A stretch of DNA of 64,000 nucleotides from JACRCT01 sp049841135 (GTDB lineage: Bacteria > Myxococcota > Myxococcia > Myxococcales > UBA5297): NCBI GenBank assembly GCA_049841135.1, contig JASGHK010000002.1:434001-498000 (forward strand). The letters run 5' to 3'. The notes below the pieces were generated by a model. The model worked only from the letters and a program-made list of their open reading frames with translations, had not been told where the DNA came from and ran no database searches. Shown here piece after piece: positions 8,727-17,102 of the stretch; the stretch's first letter is position 1, and every line of letters begins with the position of its first letter. The translations under genes and the position numbers were made by a program.

Positions 8727-9064
8727 AGCTCCTCTTCGTAGAGAACCATGCCGACTTTGCCAACATCGTCGTGGCCAAGTTCCTGGCCGCGTACGAGGTG
8801 GTCATCGTGCCGAGCCTGGCCGAGGCCAAGCGAGATCTCGCACTCGGCTCATTCGACGCCGTGCTCGTGGACTACGACCTGGACGACGGCAAGGGCACCG
8901 ACCTCGTACGCGATCTGCGCGATGCCCGGAACCGCGTCCCGCTCATCGGCGTGTCTGCCAAGGACGAGTGCAACGCGGCGTTGCTTGCGGCGGGGGCCGA
9001 CGCGGCTGTGTCGAAGATGCGGTTCGGCGAGGTCGCATCGGTACTGGAGAACCTCTTGACCTAG
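8723..9064 (+). CDS. Stand-alone response-regulator receiver domain
   Basis: A 113-aa single receiver domain. The phosphoacceptor aspartate lies in 'VLVDYDLDDGKG', a conserved Ser in 'IGVSAKD' and the Lys in 'AVSKMRFGEV'; the N-terminal acidic pair is replaced by 'FVENH'. There is no output domain, and no histidine kinase is nearby. It is coupled to the upstream Sel1 gene by an ATGA overlap. A relic of a homologue of this gene occurs at about 48697-48795, indicating it is a recurrent passenger of these elements. Confidence 0.88.
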   Translation: MKLLFVENHADFANIVVAKFLAAYEVVIVPSLAEAKRDLALGSFDAVLVDYDLDDGKGTDLVRDLRDARNRVPLIGVSAKDECNAALLAAGADAAVSKMRFGEVASVLENLLT

Positions 9065-9147
9065 ACCCCGCTCAATGCGAGCCACGCGGTGATCGTACGA
9101 GCGCCAGGACAACCGTCGTTACGGAGCGTCCCCGCGCCCCAGAGGTA

Positions 9148-12100
9148 ATGATGCGAATCGGTTCAGGTGCTGGGCTTGGCGATCCCTATTGGTACGAATG
9201 GTCAGTCGGCCAGGGCTATATGCTCGACATGCTTGAGCCCGGGTCTGACATTCTCTCAGTGACGCTTCAGAAAACAGGGGAAAAGGGGCTCGACGACGTT
9301 GTTGTGCGTTTTTCCAATGGAAACGCCCGCTTCATTCAAGTGAAGCACACGCGTACCGAAGACACGCTCACGTTCGGCGACCTCGTCACCCCCGGAGAGA
9401 ACGAGCCCGCCCTGCTTCGCCAAATTGCTTCTGCATGGCTGACAGAGGCCCAACGAACGACCGGGAAGTGCGATGCCTGGCTTGTTACCAATCGAGCGGC
9501 CGGGGAACGCCACACACGTACGAAAGGCATTCTCCGCCCGCCGCTGCGCGACTTCCTTGAGCACCTCGCCAAGGAAGTCGGAAAGGCCTGCTCCATCAAG
9601 GACGTTGCCTTCCCGTCCGAGTGGCAAGACGCATGGACAAAGGAGTGGGTGCCGCAACTTCAGGGCCTTGCCGATGACCAAGACAAGCTCCGCTTCTTGC
9701 AGTGCTTCGAGGTGCGACCATCGACAGAAGGACTCGACGAACTCGGTGAGAGGCTCCTCGCGAGACTCTGCACACTCTTCTCAATAGACCGGGAAGCAGC
9801 CACAGGTCTTCTTTCTCGCCTTGATACCGCCCTTCGCAAGTGGGCAACCTCCTCGAGAGGAGACCGCGAGGAGGTCACTCGCGAAGCGGTCTATACGACG
9901 TTGTGCCTCGCCGAGGACGCCCCTGTCGGCGATCACGACTTGGTCCCGCCCGCGCCCTTCTTCGCGACTCGCATTCTGGTAGCTGATGAACTTGGTTCCC
10001 TCCTTGCCTCGCGTTCGGAGCCAGTGATTTTCATTGCCGGTGAACCTGGAAGCGGCAAGACAGCCTTGCTTAGCTTCTTGGCCAATCGCCGTGAGCCCAA
10101 TATCGATATTCGCTTTCACGCCTATCGCCCTATAACCCCCGAAAACCAAATCCTTCCAGCGGATGCCGGCAGGACCACCACCGCACGCGCTTTGTGGGCC
10201 GATCTGCTGCTCCAGATTCGCGATTTCGCGCGTGGTCGTCTCGCTTCATTGGCTGTCCCGGTTCACGCCGCTTCGCTGAGTGTTGATGCCCTCCGCGAAC
10301 ACGTGCTCCGTCTGGCGGAGGCGCTCGGACAGGACCTCGGGCGGCCGTTCGTAATCGCAGTTGATGGGATCGATCACGCGGCGCGGGCTGGAGTGCTGCA
10401 GCATTCATTCCTGAATGCGCTAGTCGCGCCCGCTCAGGTTCCTCCGCACGTCGTGTTCCTACTTGGCGGCCAGCCGCCGGAGGCCTACCCGAACTACCCT
10501 CCTTGGCTGCGGTCCCCTACTTCCGGTGTGAAGCGGTTCGATCTTCCCCGCTTGGGGTTCGGCGACACCCGCGACCTCGTGCGCGCACGCCTTCCCGCAG
10601 CAGAGGAACCCGATCACGAAAACGTCGCGCGCGACGTGTGGCAGCGTTGTCAGGGAAACACGCTGTCTACCGTATTTGCTGTGGAAGAAGCCACCTTGGC
10701 TGCGGCGAGCCTCTCCAAAGTGGGAGCAGTTCTCGATGAACGCTGCATCGCCTCCGGCATCGAGGACTACTACAAGGCGATCTGGTCAGCGGCGGTTCGG
10801 TCCCTGTCCAGCGTGACCTGCAGCCGGCTTGCTGCTGCTCTCTGCTTGACCCCGGTGCGAGCGACAGCCGAAACCGTCCGCGCTGTGCTGGGCGAGGAGG
10901 CTGCCTCCTCCACAGCCTGCACCGACCTCCTCCGCCAGCTCCGCCCGCTCGTGGTGGAGGAGCCGGACGGCTTTCGAGTCTTCCAGAACGACGTCAGGGT
11001 GTTCCTGACTAGGCTGCTTCAGGCTGATAGCACGACCTATCGCGATTGCGCCTCTCGGCTCGCGGACCATCTTCTTGTCCGCGGAGACGCTGTGGCTCGT
11101 CACGCGGCAGCCCAAAAGCTCTTTGGCGTGGCAGGCCGGCCTCGCGATCAAGCGGATCTGTTCACGCCAGGCTACGTGCTCGAAGGGCACGCGATCGGTC
11201 AGCCATTGGATGAACTTGCGGAACAGGGGGTTACTGCCGTAGAGGCGCTAGCCTCCGCAGAGTCCGATTGGGATCTCGCGCACCGAGTCGCAACGGGGCT
11301 TCGCACACTCGAACAGCTTCGCGGATCCCTGCAGTGGCGAGGCACCGACGAAGAAGGTCGGCGACCGGCGCTCGACGTGCATCGAACTCTGCACTCTGAG
11401 CGCCGCGTCACTCCGCGAAGAGAGTGGACCGAGCGGGTGTTGAGGTCGACGCTCGACGAAATCTCGCAGCTCGTTTCGGCCGGCCAGTTGTCCCGCGCCA
11501 GCGCGACGTATTCAAGGTGGTTCAGGGGCCTTTCTCCAGCCCAAGTAATATCGGACTTGAAGCGTCCGTCGCCTGCGATGGCAGACCACGCCATCAAGGA
11601 CGCTCTTCGTGACATCTTGAAGAAACTTGGCGCCCTAAGCGTGGCAGTTGGCTGCCCATTGCCTCTGAGCACTGGGGAGGGGGTGCAAGAACTCGAGGCC
11701 AACTTTGCGAGCGGGCTCTTGGCTGGGTTGCCAGCATGTCGAAGCGATCGCGCCTTCGTCAGGATCCTCCAGCGCGTGAAGGGCGTCTACTTCCGCGACT
11801 TCCAGCACCTGCTCGACGTCCTTCTCGACCGCAGGGCATGGCTACGATGCAAAGCACTACTCGCCGCCAAGCCGCCACGTCCGAACGCCCCGTGGTCCCA
11901 TCGGATCCAGGGCGCTGCCGCCGCCGCACTCCTCGGCGACAGTGACTTGCGCTCAACATGGGTCGAGCCCGTTTTGTCCAATCCTCACGCAGCAATTGCT
12001 GGAGCCAACGCCGAAAACGAGCGGTTGCTCCCTCTCACGTGGCTCGCGTTCCTTCTTGGCTGCGAACTGCCAACTCGAGAAGCGAGTGGCATTCGCGAAG

Positions 12101-14445
12101 AAATTGAGGACGTCTATTACTCGAGCGCTAGAGACCCGCGGAAGGACGGCGCGGTCGCCCAGGTGCTGCACGCCGCCGCGCTTCTTGGCTCCTACGTGCG
12201 CACCGCTCGCGACCACAGGTCGAGAGCAATTCACGTCACCCCCAACACGGTCGCACGGGTTGTCGACGTGCTCATTGCGGGACCGGGCCTTGCGGCACAC
12301 CTGCTGCCACTCGGATACCACTCGATAGCCGAAAGGCTCGTGACAGGCCTAACTGACTGCGCGAAGACCGACCCAGACGTCTACGGCGGCATCCTGAATG
12401 TGATGGTCGAGCACATCAAGCGCGGGCGTCACCAGGGTCTCCTACTTGAGTTCGTTTGGCGAACCCTCTGGGCTGCTGCCTATCGAGACGTCCTTCTCGA
12501 GTACGCCGACCGATGGATTGGCACACATGGCCTTGCGTGGAAAGAAGCGCCAGCGGACCGGTACGAAGCCGTCACGACCCTGGTGGCTCTCCTCGCAGAG
12601 GCTGGCGAAACGACTCGGGCCGCGGAGGTCCGCGAACGACTCTCGTGGGCCGATATTGGATACTCTAACCACAAAGAGTACGTACTCCGTCAACCGCTTG
12701 AGTGGTTCCGCGCCCTTTCAATGACGTCACCAGGCGTGTGGCGTTCGGAAGGCGTCCGGCTTATGGCCATTTCGCGTGAAGCCTCGCGAACCGGCGATAA
12801 TCGGCTTTCATCCCAAATCGACAGCGAAGTGCTTGGCGCAGCTTCGGTCGAGGGTCCGTCTGCTCTCTCTAGTTTGGCGTCCCGGTTATATGGGGCCGGG
12901 GAGATTGATGATCGAGACATCGTCGAGGGCCTCATTAGCACGGTCAGGCGCACCCGGCCGCTCCGTAGCGACCTACTCGCGATGTGGGCCTTCTGCACAG
13001 GGAGTTTTTGCTGGCAGGTTGATGAGGACAGACGATGGTTGCACGACCTTCGTGAGGCCGTGCTAGAGGTCGGACGCGCGAGCGGTTTTGGAGATTTAGC
13101 CGACACACTCTCCGCGTCGGCTTCGGCTGAATTCGTGGCCGCACCCGAGAAAGCCGAAACGACTCAGGCCTCCACACGCAATTATTCTTTGCTCGCTCAT
13201 GAGCCCATCCATGACGCGATGCAGCGCATGTGCGGCGCCTCGGACTGGCAGGGCGTCGCGCATGTACTGGACCGTGTCGCCTCCGAGCATCCGCCGTCGG
13301 CCACGCTCCTTATTGAAATGGCTTGGGAGGCCTTGGGACGGCGGCCACAGCAGGTGTGGTGGTTCGATGGCGCCGAAACCGCTTATGCCGCCATTTTCCC
13401 ACTCCTAACGCCGGCCCAGCGTTGGGAAGGAGTCACTCGCGAAGTCGCAAATAGGGAGCAACGGTCTCCGTTCGGCCGTGTGAGCGCGCTTGCAGACAAT
13501 CTCGATGACCTCTGTCGACTCAGTGCCTCTCTCGCTGGTCACGAACCGCTGAGAGGTGGGTTGGGGCGACTCCTCGACATGCACGAGTTGTGGATATCGG
13601 GTTGCGGGAGGATGCCACTTGTCGCAGATGTTCCGCTTGCTCCAGACGTCGGAGTAATAGGCTGGGGAGCAGTCTTCCTTGAGTTCCTTTTCCACCGGCT
13701 GACATTCGACCAGCAAGCCTACGTCCAGGCGGCTCTTCGTGGGATCTACAGGCTCCTCACGTTCGACCCAGCCCTTCAGCGACGAGCAGTGGCCCTTGCG
13801 CAGGTGGCTAGCCCGGAGGTTGTGAGGCGCTTCCTGTTGCTTGCAGAACCTCTGCTTGCCCGGGAGAGTGCCCCGGAGGCGTTGCGAGCTTGGTGTAAGG
13901 AACTTGCCGCGTCGCCAGGAGTCGGGCTCGACGTCGCACTTGCGGCGTGGTCAGCGCTGCGAGTTGCCGCTAGGGTGACTGGGGAACAAGAACCCCCTTG
14001 GGAGTCGCCGCCCGCGCAGGGTCCAGTTGTCGTTCCGGTTGCGCCACCACTGCTACTGGGTGCACCTGACCAGTGGGGCCTTCATACCTCTGCCTCTCGC
14101 GCGTCTACGTCGGTGCTCGACCATCTTGAAGAAGCTTGCGGGGCGGACGTGGATGACCTTCGCTCGGTACTTGCTGCAAGCGTACGAGACTCACCGCCTT
14201 CCGTGCGTCCCGAGAGCTTTCGCTATTCACATGTCGGTGACATGGTCGCAGATAGGTTGAGCGAGGCCGAGGTCGACCGCCTTTTTGCTCTCCTAAGGCA
14301 GCGAGAGCGCTCTGGCCGATTCACTGGCGTTCCTGCTTCGCGCCTGGCTCAGGCCCTCGTTCCGCATGCGGATCCTTTCGTCTTTCTCGAAACCCCGCGG
14401 CGTATGTCGGTTCCGACGCATTGGCCAGTCGACTCGGATCTTTGA
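9148..14445 (+). CDS. Avs-like STAND NTPase with N-terminal DUF4297/Cap4-type nuclease
   Basis: A giant protein of 1765 aa, probably longer before a frameshift near 14440. The N-terminus resembles the DUF4297/Cap4 nuclease: E17, the D49-D50 pair in 'GLDDVVVRF' and the Q64-x-K66 motif in 'FIQVKHTR' fit a PD-(D/E)xK active site. A STAND P-loop ATPase follows, with Walker A GEPGSGKT at 298-305 and Walker B 'FVIAVDGID' at 401-409. The remaining about 1200 residues look helical and repeat-like, suitable for target sensing. This order (effector, STAND, sensor) is that of the antiviral Avs proteins, which recognise phage terminase or portal and then degrade DNA. Defence function is inferred. Base composition is visibly less GC-rich than neighbouring genes, suggesting separate origin. 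Two adjacent ATGs (9148, 9151) are possible starts. Confidence 0.78.
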   Translation: MMRIGSGAGLGDPYWYEWSVGQGYMLDMLEPGSDILSVTLQKTGEKGLDDVVVRFSNGNARFIQVKHTRTEDTLTFGDLVTPGENEPALLRQIASAWLTEAQRTTGKCDAWLVTNRAAGERHTRTKGILRPPLRDFLEHLAKEVGKACSIKDVAFPSEWQDAWTKEWVPQLQGLADDQDKLRFLQCFEVRPSTEGLDELGERLLARLCTLFSIDREAATGLLSRLDTALRKWATSSRGDREEVTREAVYTTLCLAEDAPVGDHDLVPPAPFFATRILVADELGSLLASRSEPVIFIAGEPGSGKTALLSFLANRREPNIDIRFHAYRPITPENQILPADAGRTTTARALWADLLLQIRDFARGRLASLAVPVHAASLSVDALREHVLRLAEALGQDLGRPFVIAVDGIDHAARAGVLQHSFLNALVAPAQVPPHVVFLLGGQPPEAYPNYPPWLRSPTSGVKRFDLPRLGFGDTRDLVRARLPAAEEPDHENVARDVWQRCQGNTLSTVFAVEEATLAAASLSKVGAVLDERCIASGIEDYYKAIWSAAVRSLSSVTCSRLAAALCLTPVRATAETVRAVLGEEAASSTACTDLLRQLRPLVVEEPDGFRVFQNDVRVFLTRLLQADSTTYRDCASRLADHLLVRGDAVARHAAAQKLFGVAGRPRDQADLFTPGYVLEGHAIGQPLDELAEQGVTAVEALASAESDWDLAHRVATGLRTLEQLRGSLQWRGTDEEGRRPALDVHRTLHSERRVTPRREWTERVLRSTLDEISQLVSAGQLSRASATYSRWFRGLSPAQVISDLKRPSPAMADHAIKDALRDILKKLGALSVAVGCPLPLSTGEGVQELEANFASGLLAGLPACRSDRAFVRILQRVKGVYFRDFQHLLDVLLDRRAWLRCKALLAAKPPRPNAPWSHRIQGAAAAALLGDSDLRSTWVEPVLSNPHAAIAGANAENERLLPLTWLAFLLGCELPTREASGIREEIEDVYYSSARDPRKDGAVAQVLHAAALLGSYVRTARDHRSRAIHVTPNTVARVVDVLIAGPGLAAHLLPLGYHSIAERLVTGLTDCAKTDPDVYGGILNVMVEHIKRGRHQGLLLEFVWRTLWAAAYRDVLLEYADRWIGTHGLAWKEAPADRYEAVTTLVALLAEAGETTRAAEVRERLSWADIGYSNHKEYVLRQPLEWFRALSMTSPGVWRSEGVRLMAISREASRTGDNRLSSQIDSEVLGAASVEGPSALSSLASRLYGAGEIDDRDIVEGLISTVRRTRPLRSDLLAMWAFCTGSFCWQVDEDRRWLHDLREAVLEVGRASGFGDLADTLSASASAEFVAAPEKAETTQASTRNYSLLAHEPIHDAMQRMCGASDWQGVAHVLDRVASEHPPSATLLIEMAWEALGRRPQQVWWFDGAETAYAAIFPLLTPAQRWEGVTREVANREQRSPFGRVSALADNLDDLCRLSASLAGHEPLRGGLGRLLDMHELWISGCGRMPLVADVPLAPDVGVIGWGAVFLEFLFHRLTFDQQAYVQAALRGIYRLLTFDPALQRRAVALAQVASPEVVRRFLLLAEPLLARESAPEALRAWCKELAASPGVGLDVALAAWSALRVAARVTGEQEPPWESPPAQGPVVVPVAPPLLLGAPDQWGLHTSASRASTSVLDHLEEACGADVDDLRSVLAASVRDSPPSVRPESFRYSHVGDMVADRLSEAEVDRLFALLRQRERSGRFTGVPASRLAQALVPHADPFVFLETPRRMSVPTHWPVDSDL

Positions 14446-15043
14446 GGCGCTTCTTGAGTCCTCCTCCACATCTACTGAGTTTGGAGACAGAGTCGCTGGG
14501 ATTGTGGAGGCGGGCCTCGATGCTTCCGCTCGAGTGCTTGCCGGCACCCTCCGCACATTCGCTCACGCGCACGATGTCCGAGCGTTGATCGACAATGTCA
14601 TTCCACTCGGCCCTGCCTTTGATGATGACCGAAGGCCCGCAATCCTAAGTGGTCGGGCGACGCTAGCCTTCGACCCTCCCGATGTGCTTATTACTCAGGA
14701 GGCGCCCAAGGACCAGATTTGGCTCACGCTTCGTGTCGGTGGCCTTCATCCCTATCTGGATGCGGTCCTCGACTTCTTTCCGAGCAGGGTCTGGAGGGAA
14801 AGACTCCTCTGGCAGCCAGACCCTCGCAACCCGTTGGAGTGGACGAGGGACGGGCGTCGAGTTGCCTGGTTTGAGCGTTTGTTCGGCCCCATTCGGCGCA
14901 TTTACGCGGGAGACCACGTCGACAGGCAGCCAACGGTGGCTCGCTGGGTCTGCACGGCAGAGGAGTGGCGACGTATTTGCGAATTGCTCGGAACTCCGCT
15001 CCGAAAAGTTCGAGTCGAGCTCGGCAGACACCGCCGCCAGTAG
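14366..15043 (+). CDS. Probable frameshifted C-terminus of the Avs-like protein
   Basis: An open frame overlaps the end of the preceding gene in another phase. Its sequence from about 14442 ('IFEALLESSSTSTEFGDRV') continues naturally from the last residues of the upstream frame. No ribosome site precedes the ATG at 14366. The simplest reading is that one base is missing near 14440 and that the last 200 residues belong to the 1765-aa protein, giving about 1965 aa. A separate overlapping gene is the less likely alternative. Confidence 0.5.
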   Translation: MRILSSFSKPRGVCRFRRIGQSTRIFEALLESSSTSTEFGDRVAGIVEAGLDASARVLAGTLRTFAHAHDVRALIDNVIPLGPAFDDDRRPAILSGRATLAFDPPDVLITQEAPKDQIWLTLRVGGLHPYLDAVLDFFPSRVWRERLLWQPDPRNPLEWTRDGRRVAWFERLFGPIRRIYAGDHVDRQPTVARWVCTAEEWRRICELLGTPLRKVRVELGRHRRQ

Positions 15044-15113
15044 GTACATGGCGTGCGAGGCACGAGGTGATTTCGTCGTGCTGCATGCTCAATGCCCCAG
15101 CCGAAGAGCAGGC

Positions 15114-16358
15114 TCAGTGCGAAGGAGGCTGGGCGGCACATTTGTTTGTCGCAGTCGAGTCCAGCACCCTCACCGCGTCCCATTTCACCTTGGCGTCCGA
15201 CGAGAACCGCCCGTAGCGCTTCACGGTGAGGTTGATGTCCGAGTGCCCGAGCAACTCGGACACGACCGTGATCGGCACCCCTCGGGTCAGCAGCCGGACC
15301 GCGAAGAGGTGCCGCAGGCCGTGGAAGGTCACCTTGCCCCTGAGCCCGGCCGCCTCGACGGCGTCCGCGAAGTAGCCCTTGCCCTCGACGCCCTCGGTGC
15401 GGTCCATGCGTTCGTAGGGCGCCCCGCCCTTGTTGGGGAACACGAGGCCCTGGGGCGATGCCTTGCCATTGGCGACCTTCTTGAGCACCGCCAGGGCCTT
15501 GGCGGACAGCGGCACCTCGCGCCACTTGTTGTGCTTGGGCCGCCACGCGACGCCGTTGACCAGCCGCCCGCGAAGCTGCATCTCGACGCGGATGGCGCCG
15601 CGGTCGAGTTCCACCGAAGGCCACTGGAGGTTGAAGACCTCGCCGCGTCGCAGGCCCGTCTCGGCCGTGAACTCGATCACCTCCGGCAGCAGCGGCGCGA
15701 TCTCTCGGAAGCCGGCGCTTGCCTCGAGCAGCGCCGAGTACTCCTCCTCCGTGGGCGGGACCACCGTCCTCGAGTCGTCGGTGGGCAGCATGTCGATCTT
15801 GGGCGCGTTCGGCACTGCGCCCTCCCCGTGCGCGAGGTTCAGGAGCGCCTTCAGGCACTGGAGGCTTTTGTTGATGGTGGCGTTCGTCAGCTCTTTGACC
15901 CGGGCGCGACGCGCCCCGCCGTCCTTGCGGTTCGAGAAGGCGACGGGACCGTTGGTCTTCATCGACTCGACGAAGGCGTTGACCTCTTTTGGCAGGAGCA
16001 AGTCGGCGAGCGGCTTGTCGCCCAGGTAGTAGAGGACGTAGTTGAACGGGCTGCGGCTGGCCCGGCGCGTCGAGGGGTTCTGCACCACCTTCGCGTGCTC
16101 AACCCAGCGGTTCTTAAAGAAGGCGCGTAGCGTCTGTGGCGGCGGCGCGACGGTCGGCGCGGGTCGGCTCGGCTCCAGGCTCACGCCCAACAACTGCGCC
16201 GCATCCTGTCGTTTGAGCTCCAGGTCGAGCTCCGCGAGCAACTCGGCCTCGACCGCCCGCGCGTCGGCCTCGGTGCCCTTGCCGCGCCGCGTTCGGCGCA
16301 CACCGCCGCGCTGCACCTGCACCAGGTACTCCTTCCTGCCGAGCATCTTGACCGACAC
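15114..16358 (-). CDS. Tyrosine-family site-specific integrase
   Basis: A 414-aa phage-type integrase with a complete catalytic set: R237 in 'TGLRRGEV', the H346-x-x-R349-H350 box in 'FHGLRH', H372 in 'LLGHSD' and nucleophile Y382 in 'TVKRYGRF'. A SAM-like core-binding domain precedes it at about residues 75-185. I chose GTG at 16358 because AGGAGG sits 6 nt upstream; an in-frame ATG at 16388 lacks such a site. It is expected to recombine at the tRNA-fMet 3' half. It points toward the cargo bay and lies about 11 kb from the att site. Two degraded homologues exist at 45277-45522 and 45916-46209. Confidence 0.95.
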   Translation of the reverse strand: MSVKMLGRKEYLVQVQRGGVRRTRRGKGTEADARAVEAELLAELDLELKRQDAAQLLGVSLEPSRPAPTVAPPPQTLRAFFKNRWVEHAKVVQNPSTRRASRSPFNYVLYYLGDKPLADLLLPKEVNAFVESMKTNGPVAFSNRKDGGARRARVKELTNATINKSLQCLKALLNLAHGEGAVPNAPKIDMLPTDDSRTVVPPTEEEYSALLEASAGFREIAPLLPEVIEFTAETGLRRGEVFNLQWPSVELDRGAIRVEMQLRGRLVNGVAWRPKHNKWREVPLSAKALAVLKKVANGKASPQGLVFPNKGGAPYERMDRTEGVEGKGYFADAVEAAGLRGKVTFHGLRHLFAVRLLTRGVPITVVSELLGHSDINLTVKRYGRFSSDAKVKWDAVRVLDSTATNKCAAQPPSH

Positions 16359-16710
16359 GCGCCACCTCCTCGTTGCAGCGAAGTGCATCGACCACTTGGC
16401 GGAGTTGGAAGCGCACCTTCCGCCCCGCCCGGATCACCGGGATGCGCCCCTCGGCCGCCCACCGGTACACGGTCCAGCGAGTGACCTTGAGGCAGTCCGC
16501 CACGCCGTCGACGTCGGTCAGGACTGGGACGTCGTCGAGCATCTGAGGTTCGTGGGAATCGCATGGTGGACCAGCGCGATGACGGCTCTGGTCCACCGCT
16601 TCATCAAGCAGGTTCCAACCCGGGTTCACCGCCTGCGCGCCTGGCTCCTGCGCGGCGTCCTCCGGCAGGTCGAGCCCCTTGGGCCCGACCGGGTTGGTCG
16701 GCCAGTTCAT
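16114..16710 (-). CDS. Excisionase-like HTH protein (C-terminal extent doubtful)
   Basis: The frame starting at ATG 16710 contains a MerR/excisionase-type helix-turn-helix (HTH_17) around nt 16400-16530: 'VADCLKVTRWTVYRWAAEGR' followed by 'IPVIRAGRKVRF'. Such proteins direct integrase toward excision. As drawn the frame runs 245 nt into the 5' end of the integrase gene. The residues after the HTH look like an antisense-type shadow, so the true stop is probably near 16390 and hidden by an indel. The N-terminal 60 residues are low in recognisable structure. Confidence 0.6.
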   Translation of the reverse strand: MNWPTNPVGPKGLDLPEDAAQEPGAQAVNPGWNLLDEAVDQSRHRAGPPCDSHEPQMLDDVPVLTDVDGVADCLKVTRWTVYRWAAEGRIPVIRAGRKVRFQLRQVVDALRCNEEVARVGQDARQEGVPGAGAARRCAPNAARQGHRGRRAGGRGRVARGARPGAQTTGCGAVVGREPGAEPTRADRRAAATDATRLL

Positions 16711-16745
16711 GGGGTACCGCCTTGTGGTGGGGAGTTGGTCGCGAG

Positions 16746-17102
16746 CTACTTCGAGGCGGCGACGACGCGACTGGCGGCCTCTACGCAGAGGCAACAACGG
16801 GACTTCTCGGCGGGCAGCAGCATCTCACCGCAGCTCAGGCATTCGCCTTCGCGGGTGGCGGTCGGCTTCGCTACGAGCAGCGGCCAGAAGCCGGACATCA
16901 CGGAGCGGGCCTGCGCGGCCATCGCATCCGCGCGCCAGGCGACCTGCGCCTCGAGGTGGGCCAACAGGTCTGCCTTCACGGCAAGAATCGCGTCCCGGAG
17001 CGCGTCGCCCACCTCCCCGTCCGGTGCCATGAGGTGGAGCTGGCCCTCGCGCGGCCACGCCCGGATGCTCCGCTCTCGCAGTGCCGCAAGGACCGCGTTC
17101 AC
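16746..17102 (-). CDS. TubC_N-like and zinc-ribbon protein
   Basis: A 118-aa protein. Residues 1-50 ('LAALRERSIRAWPREGQLHL' then 'ILAVKADLLAHLEA') match the pattern of the TubC N-terminal docking fold, a small alpha-beta module also seen beside phage or element primase genes. The C-terminal part has a zinc-ribbon-like CxxC plus CCxxC arrangement in 'CLSCGEMLLPAEKSRCCLC'. Its start overlaps the stop of the primase gene by 4 nt, so it is translationally coupled to it and probably acts in element replication. The exact role is unknown. Confidence 0.6.
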   Translation of the reverse strand: MNAVLAALRERSIRAWPREGQLHLMAPDGEVGDALRDAILAVKADLLAHLEAQVAWRADAMAAQARSVMSGFWPLLVAKPTATREGECLSCGEMLLPAEKSRCCLCVEAASRVVAASK

